Shown in pieces: positions 7,010 to 11,457 of a stretch of 11,457 bases of DNA (position 1 is its first letter; every line of letters starts with the position of its first letter). A program made the translations under genes and the position numbers. The notes under the pieces are model-generated. The model was not told the DNA's origin. It saw only the letters and a program-made list of their open reading frames with translations, and made no database searches. The stretch comes from Ramlibacter tataouinensis (GTDB taxonomy: Bacteria > Pseudomonadota > Gammaproteobacteria > Burkholderiales > Burkholderiaceae_C), in the NCBI GenBank assembly GCA_002427815.1, contig DIZF01000078.1, positions 1 through 11,457 of the forward strand, written 5' to 3'.

Positions 7010-7083
7010 CGCCAACCGGGCGAGCTGTCTAACAGTGAGTCCACCACGGCCGAGTACTCCGGTATTCGGCCGTTTCTATTTCT
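7010..7083 (+). ncRNA. Candidate ~74-nt antisense small RNA opposite the inter-cassette leader
   Basis: Transcription from the promoter at 6975-7003 would begin near 7010 and stop at the hairpin 7046-7073 with its following T-rich tract. The RNA would have a short 5' hairpin (CGCC/GGCG) and the terminator hairpin, and would be fully complementary to the mRNA joining cassettes A and B. No open frame is in it. Both ends are predicted from sequence only, so the existence of the RNA is uncertain. Confidence 0.35.
7046..7083 (+). terminator. Intrinsic terminator reading on the plus strand, inside the minus-strand operon
   Basis: ACGGCCGA and TCGGCCGT form a perfect 8-bp stem (7046-7073), extendable inward with G-T pairs to a TCCG loop. 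On the plus strand TTTCTATTTCT follows, as in a rho-independent terminator. On the minus strand no T-run follows, so operon mRNA should mostly read through, though it would carry the hairpin. Confidence 0.6.
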
Positions 7084-7183
7084 GCGCCATGGAACTCCTT
7101 TCTGGGCGTGCCAACCAGGCAGCCGCCGCGAAGATGTGGTTGATGGTCGCTTGGTTCATGCCAGCCCCCGTGAAGAACGGCCC

Positions 7184-8185
7184 TTACTCAGAGGCGAGAC
7201 AGACGAAGCTGGACTCGAACAGCTTCTTGCGGGGGTTGTCGCCGATTTCGATGCGCTGGAAGCAATACAGCTGCCAGTACATGTCCCAGATTTCGTCGCC
7301 CGGCGCCCTGTAGTCGACCTTCAGGCCCAGCCCCTTGCATTCCGAGTAACCAATCATCTGGGCGTGCGAGGAGTACTGCTCGACGTCCATCAGCTTCAAA
7401 GGAATGCCGGTGGTGTTGCCCATGCGTGGCGGCTTGAACATACCATCGCGCAACTGCTTCTCGGCAAGCTGCCGCACCCGCTCCTTCGTGAGACGAAACT
7501 GGTGGACTTTTGCCGGGTCGAACTTATCCAGCATCATCCTCGCTACCGGGTCGTTGGGGTTCGTCCGCAGCGCGCTGGCGTGCTCGTCGTAAGCCTTGAG
7601 GTAGCTGTGGAGCGAGGCCGACATTCGCTTACTGTCGCCGTCATCGATGACGATTTGGGGGTCGATGGGGCCCAACTCGGAGCTGTCGCTCATCATGATT
7701 TCGTCGGCGCCAAGCGCGATGAGCGTGCCGGAGCTCTTCGCGTAATCCGGAACGACGACGGTGAGCGTCTTGGTGCCTACGACTTCGCGCACCATCGCAC
7801 ACAGTTTCTCGGCGGCGTCCATGTCGCCGCCTTTGGTATGCAGCAGGAAATCCACGTTCGCACCGCGCGGCACGTTGTACAGGAGGTCACCAAAGAATAC
7901 GACGTCGTCGCGAGTGATTTCGGTCTGGTTGCCGCCGACGTAGCAAATCACCTCCGCCTTCCTCTCGCGCATGATTTCCTTGATGATGGCCTGCCGCTGA
8001 TACCGAAGCGCTTGCTTAGCCTGCCACATCGGCGTCTTTTTTGGCGGGCGTTTCTGCAGCGACTCGTCGCCAGTCGAGGACGGCGCCGAAGCTGCTGCGG
8101 GAGGCGAGCTCTGGCCCGGCGTCGTTTCGGCCGGCCCAGCCACTCTGGCTGCGGGTGCTTTTTTCTTATGCTTCGGCTCGCTCAT
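7184..8185 (-). CDS. SDH-type (ClpP/SppA-like) serine protease of cassette A
   Basis: A 333-aa member of the serine dehydrogenase proteinase (SDH_sah) group of the ClpP/crotonase fold. Seen: H116-T-K-G-G120, matching the oxyanion-hole strand of ClpP-like proteases; A149-K-S-S-G-T-L-I-A-L, in which S151 (or S152) is the nucleophile; and DEIMMSDSSELGPIDPQI (161-178), the usual continuation. The first 55 residues are low-complexity, Pro/Ser/Ala/Lys-rich and probably disordered. No transmembrane helix or signal peptide is seen, unlike SppA. The start at 8185 has a near-perfect AAGGAGGT SD. It lies 16 bp after DUF6527, so it is probably part of the conjugation operon; degradation or processing of Ubl-tagged proteins is an attractive inference. 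No ATPase partner is encoded in the window. Confidence 0.82.
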   Translation of the reverse strand: MSEPKHKKKAPAARVAGPAETTPGQSSPPAAASAPSSTGDESLQKRPPKKTPMWQAKQALRYQRQAIIKEIMRERKAEVICYVGGNQTEITRDDVVFFGDLLYNVPRGANVDFLLHTKGGDMDAAEKLCAMVREVVGTKTLTVVVPDYAKSSGTLIALGADEIMMSDSSELGPIDPQIVIDDGDSKRMSASLHSYLKAYDEHASALRTNPNDPVARMMLDKFDPAKVHQFRLTKERVRQLAEKQLRDGMFKPPRMGNTTGIPLKLMDVEQYSSHAQMIGYSECKGLGLKVDYRAPGDEIWDMYWQLYCFQRIEIGDNPRKKLFESSFVCLASE

Positions 8186-8201
8186 TTGACCTCCTTCAGA
8201 G

Positions 8202-8531
8202 TCAGACCCATTTCGTGCGCCCGTCTCGGATGATGTAGTGACACCGCACGCCGGCGCGCGTCGCATCGACGCTTGGAAAGACGCTTAGGCGCGTGCGTCC
8301 CTCGATGCGCCAGTGCGGCTTCTTCGCCTTGTCTAGGGGAATGAGGATGCGATGGGACTGCCCGCAGGGACAATCGAACGCGAGCCACTTCGCATAGTCC
8401 TCGGTCCCCACCATGACCACGGCCTTGGGCGGTAGGCGGTCCGGCACTTCATCCGCAGCCTCCACTATGCCTGCCAAGCGCCAAGGGCGGAAGGGAATCC
8501 ACTGAGTCCAGGAGAACTTCAAACCGTCCAT
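8202..8531 (-). CDS. DUF6527-like zinc-binding protein (cassette A)
   Basis: A 109-aa protein that matches my memory of DUF6527, a small family that travels with Multi_ubiq, E2 and ThiF genes. The signature is visible: DCPCGQSHRILIPL (C54, C56, H60), W74, the FPSV stretch (85-88), and R-C97-H98-Y-I-I-x-x-G near the end. The Cys/His set suggests one zinc site of a small treble-clef or zinc-ribbon fold. Biochemical role unknown; a substrate or target adaptor for conjugation is only a guess. The start ATG 8531 overlaps the end of the JAB-E1 gene by 13 nt, with a weak SD, so translation is likely coupled. Confidence 0.72.
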   Translation of the reverse strand: MDGLKFSWTQWIPFRPWRLAGIVEAADEVPDRLPPKAVVMVGTEDYAKWLAFDCPCGQSHRILIPLDKAKKPHWRIEGRTRLSVFPSVDATRAGVRCHYIIRDGRTKWV

Positions 8532-9904
8532 GCCATGTCCAGAAAGGGTTCGACCATGCCGATACCCAGCTTGCCGTTGGCTGGGTCGCAGTAGTGCTGC
8601 GCCCGCGGGGCAGCAGCATTGGTGGAGAGTTCTCGCTCGTGAAGGCGCAAAAGCAGCTCCGTTGGAGCAGGGCTTGGCCCAAATCCCACAAGCCGCTCTA
8701 GCAGCTCCGAGACAGCGGCGGCCGCGACGGCGGTGGTGAAGGTCACGACGGCAAGCTCGGTGCGCCCTAGCTGAGGTGCGTACCCTTCCTTTTCAAGGCG
8801 CTTGCGCTCCGCAGGTGTCATCAACTCCGCGCCGGCGCGTTTGACGTCAATGCGGTTGCGGCAAATGAGGCACGCGGAACCCGGCACCACAGTCGTCACG
8901 CGCCCGTCGATGCCCTGGAGCAGTCCGTCATCGGTGGCCGAGAGCAACACGCCCATGTCAAACACGGGCGTGAGCATGTAATAGGGCAGTCGGGAGAGCA
9001 CCAGGCGCCCGGCGTTGTCATCGGTGCAGCCGAAGACGACATCGCATCCAGCCAGCCGCTTGGCCGTGGCCGCGACGTTGCAGGTCGATTGAATCATTTC
9101 GGCCTCGATGTCAGGCGAGATTCGCTTCAGGTTCTTGGCCGCGATGTCCACCTTGGGCATGCCCACGTCTTGCGGCGTGGAACCGTACACGCGCGTGACG
9201 TTGCTATCCGAGAGCTCTTCTGGGTCGATGAGAACGAAGTGGCGAACGCCCACGCGACCGAGCTGCTCTATGACGCTCGAGCCCGTGCCGCCGCACCCGA
9301 CAACGCCCACGCGCAGGTCGGAGAGCGCGCGCTGAATGGGCGCGCCGAAGGCCCGCACGTTCCTGTCGTAGATAGCCAGCGGTTCACCGAGCGCCTTGCC
9401 GGAGGCGTGGAACAGCTTGAAGCGCTCGCCCACGACCCACAGCCGCTCCAGTCTCTCTGGCGCGGCATCGGCAAACAGGATACGGCCGGTGAAAGCGACC
9501 TCGCTACCTGTGGGGCTGAAGATGAGCGTGCCGTAGAAATCATTGTTTGTTCGCACCCGGAACGTTTCGGCAAGGTCTACGTCAACCTTATCGTCCCAGC
9601 GGCTCGGGCCGGGCCACGAGCCGTCCCCGGGATGCGTGTGGAACCAGATGGCGACCGCCCCAAGCTGCTCTGCGCGGGAGAGTGCGTGCACGTAGCCGTC
9701 GGAGCTGATGCCCAACCTGTCGACCTCGCGGATGCGGTACGCCTGCTGTGGCACCGGGTGGTATTCGCGCCCGAGCAGGCGCACCCCTTGGTCCGTGGAG
9801 ACCAAGCTGGCTAGCAGGACGCCTGCTGTCTCGAGCGGTTCTGCCGCAACGGCGCGCAGCTGTTCGTACAACGGGGCAGGCAGCACCAGGGTGGAAGTAT
9901 TCAC
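8519..9904 (-). CDS. JAB-E1 (ThiF) fusion protein (cassette A)
   Basis: A 461-aa fusion of a JAMM isopeptidase and an E1-like adenylating enzyme, so Ubl removal or processing and Ubl activation are on one chain. JAB part, residues about 1-150: E25 (LETAGVLL), H89-T-H91-P, S101 and D104; the loop between HTHP and SxxD is two residues longer than the common spacing. E1 part, about 185-440: G203-C-G-G-T-G208 nucleotide loop, D227, S234-N235 and R238 (the DxD...SNxxR region), and C345-L-I-C348 with C439, a partial zinc set. No cysteine is found between 349 and 438, where many E1s carry the transfer Cys. The start is GTG 9904, overlapping the E2 stop as GTGA. Likely partners are the Ubl and E2 just upstream. 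Confidence 0.9.
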   Translation of the reverse strand: MNTSTLVLPAPLYEQLRAVAAEPLETAGVLLASLVSTDQGVRLLGREYHPVPQQAYRIREVDRLGISSDGYVHALSRAEQLGAVAIWFHTHPGDGSWPGPSRWDDKVDVDLAETFRVRTNNDFYGTLIFSPTGSEVAFTGRILFADAAPERLERLWVVGERFKLFHASGKALGEPLAIYDRNVRAFGAPIQRALSDLRVGVVGCGGTGSSVIEQLGRVGVRHFVLIDPEELSDSNVTRVYGSTPQDVGMPKVDIAAKNLKRISPDIEAEMIQSTCNVAATAKRLAGCDVVFGCTDDNAGRLVLSRLPYYMLTPVFDMGVLLSATDDGLLQGIDGRVTTVVPGSACLICRNRIDVKRAGAELMTPAERKRLEKEGYAPQLGRTELAVVTFTTAVAAAAVSELLERLVGFGPSPAPTELLLRLHERELSTNAAAPRAQHYCDPANGKLGIGMVEPFLDMAWTV

Positions 9905-10293
9905 CGGACGGTCTCAGGTACGTACTTGCGCAGGTCCTTGGCCAGCAGCGCCATGAAGGACTCGAGCGAATCGCGGCCCGGCAGCCACTGACCCGCGTTA
10001 AGGTGACGCGACCACCGCTGCCAGCGGCGGCCGAGGTATTGCTCGTAGCTATCGGCGTTCGGGATAACGGCGCCATCTGCCCGCAGGACGGCGGGGTCGA
10101 ACCACCACATGTCCGGCGGCACGTCCGGGTAGCCCGGATTCAGCCGCAGCAGCAGGGCGGCCGACTCCGGCGTGAAGCCGGGCGGAAGCCCGTACTCGGA
10201 GAAGAGCACGCAGGTCATGCCCCCCTCCTCAATCACCTGGAAGGGCTTTCCGCGGTCATGCAAGAAGGCAAGGTCGATGGCGGGCAGAGGCAT
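9901..10293 (-). CDS. Prokaryotic E2-family protein, E2_E-like (cassette A)
   Basis: A 130-aa protein matching the E2 type that accompanies Multi_ubiq genes (Prok-E2 family E, from memory). Visible motifs are the Pro-rich loop N52-P-G-Y-P-D-V-P-P-D61, the WWFDP strand (63-67), and W91-x-x-W94-x-R-H97 followed by QWLPGRDSL (102-110), which resembles the W.P stretch after the catalytic site of classical E2s. The only cysteine is C28, on an N-terminal strand; at the usual catalytic position, about eight residues before W103, there is Ser95/His97 instead. It is therefore an unusual E2, possibly non-thioester, or using C28. It starts at ATG 10293 with an AAGGAG SD 9 bp after the Ubl stop and overlaps the next GTG. 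Confidence 0.78.
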   Translation of the reverse strand: MPLPAIDLAFLHDRGKPFQVIEEGGMTCVLFSEYGLPPGFTPESAALLLRLNPGYPDVPPDMWWFDPAVLRADGAVIPNADSYEQYLGRRWQRWSRHLNAGQWLPGRDSLESFMALLAKDLRKYVPETVR

Positions 10294-10302
10294 GGTCGCT
10301 CC

Positions 10303-10581
10303 TTAGGCGCCGGGGTTGATTTGGCCAGGGGCTGTGAAGAACCGGTCACCGCTCTTAAGCTGGACCGTGTCCGTGGGCGCAATTTTGATGTCGGTGCCGC
10401 CAGGCACGACGCGGAATAGGTCACGGTCGGCTGGGATGCTGCCGAGCTGGCGCAACTGCTCCCCAGTCATTGTGGCGGTCTCGACTGTGTAGTGCACCCG
10501 GTCAATCTGGATGCTGATGGGGTGCTGCTCCTTGTCATGGTGCTGTTCGTTGGTTGGTTGCTGTTCGGCGGCTTGGTTCAT
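10303..10581 (-). CDS. Multi_ubiq-type ubiquitin-like protein (cassette A)
   Basis: A 92-aa, single-domain protein of the Multi_ubiq family, here with one copy of a domain often found repeated. The first 20 residues are Gln/Glu/His-rich and probably disordered. The beta-grasp part starts at PISIQIDRVHYTV, followed by T39-G-E-Q-L-R-Q-L, the PADRDLFRVVPGG segment (50-62), and GDRFFTAPGQINPGA at the end. The last two residues are Gly-Ala, so trimming one residue by the operon's JAB would expose a terminal Gly. The start at 10581 has a GGAG SD at 6 nt. It is the first gene of the nine-gene run and lies directly behind the divergent promoter. Confidence 0.85.
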   Translation of the reverse strand: MNQAAEQQPTNEQHHDKEQHPISIQIDRVHYTVETATMTGEQLRQLGSIPADRDLFRVVPGGTDIKIAPTDTVQLKSGDRFFTAPGQINPGA

Positions 10582-10605
10582 GGCATTCTCCGGTTTTGTG
10601 GTTGC

Positions 10606-10635
10606 ATGATACCACGGTATCTAGATAGTTGACAA
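10606..10635 (-). promoter_or_regulatory. Promoter of the Ubl-conjugation operon
   Basis: On the minus strand TTGTCA (10635-10630) and TATCAT (10611-10606), both 5/6 matches, are separated by 18 bp. The start would fall near 10599, giving an 18-nt leader that still contains the GGAG SD of the Ubl gene. The -10 box overlaps a 14-bp palindrome, so it is likely repressible. Confidence 0.55.
10608..10621. promoter_or_regulatory. Palindromic operator candidate GATACC-AC-GGTATC
   Basis: A 14-bp stretch with two perfect 6-bp half sites around a 2-bp centre covers the -10 region of the minus-strand promoter. Small palindromes of this kind are typical binding sites of ribbon-helix-helix dimers, and the adjacent divergent gene encodes one. 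A second palindrome, GTTG-A-CAAC (10628-10636), covers both -35 boxes. Confidence 0.5.
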
Positions 10636-10657
10636 CCAAGCCGCCAGAATGCATAAT
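10629..10657 (+). promoter_or_regulatory. Promoter of the ribbon-helix-helix gene
   Basis: A perfect TTGACA (10629-10634), a 17-bp spacer and CATAAT (10652-10657, 5/6). Transcription would begin near 10663-10665, on or beside the ATG at 10664. This argues that the earlier in-frame ATG at 10649 is not used, and that the message may be leaderless. Confidence 0.62.
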
Positions 10658-10663
10658 CACCAC

Positions 10664-10870
10664 ATGAAAAGTGCGAAGGCGATGACAATTCGGCTCTCTG
10701 AAGAACAGGCGGAGGAGCTGGAGACCGTGGCGAACGTGGAGAACCGGCCGGTATCTGAAATCATTCGGGCGGCGATTGCCGAGCACGTCGAGCGGGTGTC
10801 CCGCACCCCGGACTTTCAGTCGAGCCTGCGGGAGCGAATAAGTAAGGCCGAACGGCTCCTGAAGGACTAA
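10664..10870 (+). CDS. Ribbon-helix-helix (CopG-like) transcriptional regulator
   Basis: A 68-aa protein with a clear ribbon-helix-helix core: strand AMTIRLSEEQ (6-15) to contact the DNA groove, helix QAEELETVANVE (15-26), turn NRPVS (27-31), and helix EIIRAAIAEHVERV (32-45). It is followed by a basic C-terminal helix (SLRERISKAERLLKD). It would bind palindromes as a dimer pair; two candidate palindromes lie in the divergent promoter. ATG 10664 is chosen because the promoter -10 box covers the earlier ATG 10649; ATG 10682 (MTIRL) is another option. It resembles antitoxins, but no toxin gene follows; the next 275 bp are non-coding. The best inference is an autorepressor that also controls the conjugation operon. 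Confidence 0.78.
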   Translation: MKSAKAMTIRLSEEQAEELETVANVENRPVSEIIRAAIAEHVERVSRTPDFQSSLRERISKAERLLKD

Positions 10871-11145
10871 GTGCACCATGGGGCCTGCTCCCCAAAGGCG
10901 CTCACCTAGACCGACCGCGCAACGAGAATAGATTGGGACCGCGCTGGTGCTCTTAGTGCTATTGCTTGCACCGTAGGCCGGGCTCGCCTTTTGATGGCAG
11001 GGATGGTCACGGTGTGCTGAGTTGTGTAGCAAATGCCTGTGCGTGCTCGCGCAACCAACATGTCAGCGGTCTCCGCTGACAGCAAACGCCCACTACCCAG
11101 TGGGCGTTTTTGTTTCTGGGGCGCCCAGCCTTTCGACGTGGCGAA
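10871..11145. other. Non-coding junction between island and chromosomal-looking gene
   Basis: No reading frame here has a credible start and codon pattern, and no tRNA is recognisable on either strand. A small inverted repeat TGGGG/CCCCA follows the regulator stop. GTCAGCGG-TCT-CCGCTGAC (11062-11080) is a perfect 8-bp hairpin just before the terminator. An attachment site could lie here, as element DNA gives way to a regulator of ordinary type, but the other end is outside the window. Confidence 0.4.
11085..11112 (+). terminator. Strong, probably bidirectional intrinsic terminator
   Basis: AACGCCCACT, a 4-nt loop and AGTGGGCGTT form a perfect 10-bp stem; a T-rich stretch follows on the plus strand. 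On the minus strand the hairpin lies about 38 bp past the response regulator stop and is followed by GTTTGCTG, so it can serve that gene too. A second perfect hairpin precedes it at 11062-11080. Confidence 0.75.
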
Positions 11146-11457
11146 CTACGGCTTGATCAGTCCCTTGCGTACCGCATAAAGCGTCAGGCTGGCGATGTCG
11201 TTCAGCCGCAGGCGGTCCATGATGCGGGCTCGATGCACGTCGACGGTCTTTGAGCTCAGGCCCAGTTCGAAGGCGATTTCCTTGGACGCGCGGCCCTGGG
11301 CGATGAGCTTGAGAATCTGGACCTGCCGCTGGGTGAGTTCGTCGGCGGCGGTCGGCTCCGCAGGCTGCATCAGGCGCTGGGCGATGGCCGGGCTGAAATA
11401 GCTTCCCGTCGTCATCACGCTGCGCAGGGCCTGTTCCAGTTCGAACGGTGATGCATC
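11146..11457 (-). CDS. NarL/FixJ-family response regulator, C-terminal part
   Basis: The 103 residues in the window continue in frame past the right edge, so the gene is cut by the window, not broken. Seen is a LuxR-type helix-turn-helix: DELTQRQVQILKLIAQG (opening helix), RASKEIAFELGLSSKTVDVHRARIMDRL (the scaffold and recognition helices) and the final helix DIASLTLYAVRKGLI. The stretch before it, EQALRSVMTTGSYFSPAIAQ, is the usual end of a receiver domain plus linker. The protein should bind DNA after phosphorylation by a sensor kinase. The specific gene is not identifiable from this part. It looks like chromosomal backbone next to the island. Confidence 0.88.
   Translation of the reverse strand, partial: DASPFELEQALRSVMTTGSYFSPAIAQRLMQPAEPTAADELTQRQVQILKLIAQGRASKEIAFELGLSSKTVDVHRARIMDRLRLNDIASLTLYAVRKGLIKP

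Larger units (their letters stand above)
10567..10645. repeat. 12-bp perfect inverted repeat flanking the divergent promoters
   Basis: GGCGGCTTGGTT (10567-10578) and AACCAAGCCGCC (10634-10645) are exact reverse complements 55 bp apart. One arm is within the first codons of the Ubl gene, the other just downstream of the plus -35 box. The spacing would allow a looped repressor complex, but the role is inferred. Confidence 0.5.

Noticed and set aside
7149..7159. 11-nt match between the 7149-7159 leader and the start of the cassette A Ubl gene (10571-10581)
   Set aside because: Both read ATGAACCAAGC on the minus strand, but an 11-base match is expected by chance in 11 kb and the flanks do not match, so a duplicated remnant is not supported.
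7136..8233. 365-aa plus-strand open frame opposite the SDH protease
   Set aside because: Antisense shadow of a gene with clear protease motifs; composition is His/Val/Arg-rich, as expected from a complement frame, and no SD or motif supports it.
9089..9814. 241-aa plus-strand open frame opposite the JAB-E1 gene
   Set aside because: Complement of well-conserved JAB and E1 motifs; no recognisable domain.
4109..10581. Direct identification as the BilABCD (ISG15-like) system or a CBASS operon
   Set aside because: The E1, E2, JAB and Ubl roles are shared, but no cyclase or effector of CBASS is present, and DUF6527, the JAB-E1 fusion and the doubled cassette differ from the four-gene Bil layout.
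10664..10870. Toxin-antitoxin pair with the regulator as antitoxin
   Set aside because: No toxin-like frame follows or precedes it; the neighbour is a non-coding region with terminators.
10871..11145. tRNA or tmRNA gene as integration site
   Set aside because: No T-loop GTTCRA-type sequence, acceptor stem or CCA end is visible on either strand.
1..11457. CRISPR array, insertion sequence or transposase
   Set aside because: No regularly spaced repeats, no terminal inverted repeats with a transposase, and no DDE or recombinase motifs in any real frame.

Overview
The window is GC-rich and organised like an accessory island (integrative element or genomic island) of a proteobacterium. The only chromosomal-looking gene is the C-terminal half of a NarL/FixJ-type response regulator at the right edge. 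Its style, and the base composition, would fit a beta- or gamma-proteobacterium such as a Xanthomonadales or Burkholderiales member. That placement is inference; no taxonomic marker is present.

Left part (1-4112), element backbone. A minus-strand archaeo-eukaryotic-type (AEP) primase or replication protein has its Shine-Dalgarno (SD) buried in a perfect 8-bp hairpin. Next is a minus-strand gene of unknown function with its own leader hairpin and a good intrinsic terminator. Then comes a plus-strand chain of four small genes, each joined to the next by an ATGA stop/start overlap. The last of these is frameshifted.

Central and right part (4109-10581), one long minus-strand run of nine genes that encodes two different ubiquitin-like (Ubl) conjugation cassettes back to back. 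Cassette A (promoter-proximal, 10581 to 7184) is Multi_ubiq-type Ubl, E2-like protein, JAB-E1 fusion, DUF6527 zinc protein and a ClpP/SppA-like serine protease of the SDH type. Cassette B (6916 to 4109) is a second, unrelated Ubl ending in a bare Gly, a second E2-like protein, a stand-alone canonical JAMM protease, and an E1 with an extra N-terminal domain. Most genes overlap or lie within 16 bp. The only real gap is about 267 bp between the cassettes; it holds a structured leader and, on the opposite strand, a promoter plus terminator that together look like a small antisense RNA.

Control region (10582-10663). Overlapping divergent promoters serve the conjugation run (minus) and a 68-aa ribbon-helix-helix regulator (plus). 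Their -35 boxes overlap in a 9-bp palindrome, a 14-bp palindrome covers the minus-strand -10, and a 12-bp inverted repeat flanks the whole region. The natural model is that the regulator controls itself and the conjugation genes. Bacterial E1/E2/JAB/Ubl operons are known, some as antiphage systems, so a defence role is reasonable inference. The pairing of two non-homologous cassettes with a ClpP-like protease and possible antisense control is the unusual part.

Right boundary (10871-11457): a non-coding stretch with tandem hairpins including a strong bidirectional terminator, then the response regulator fragment.
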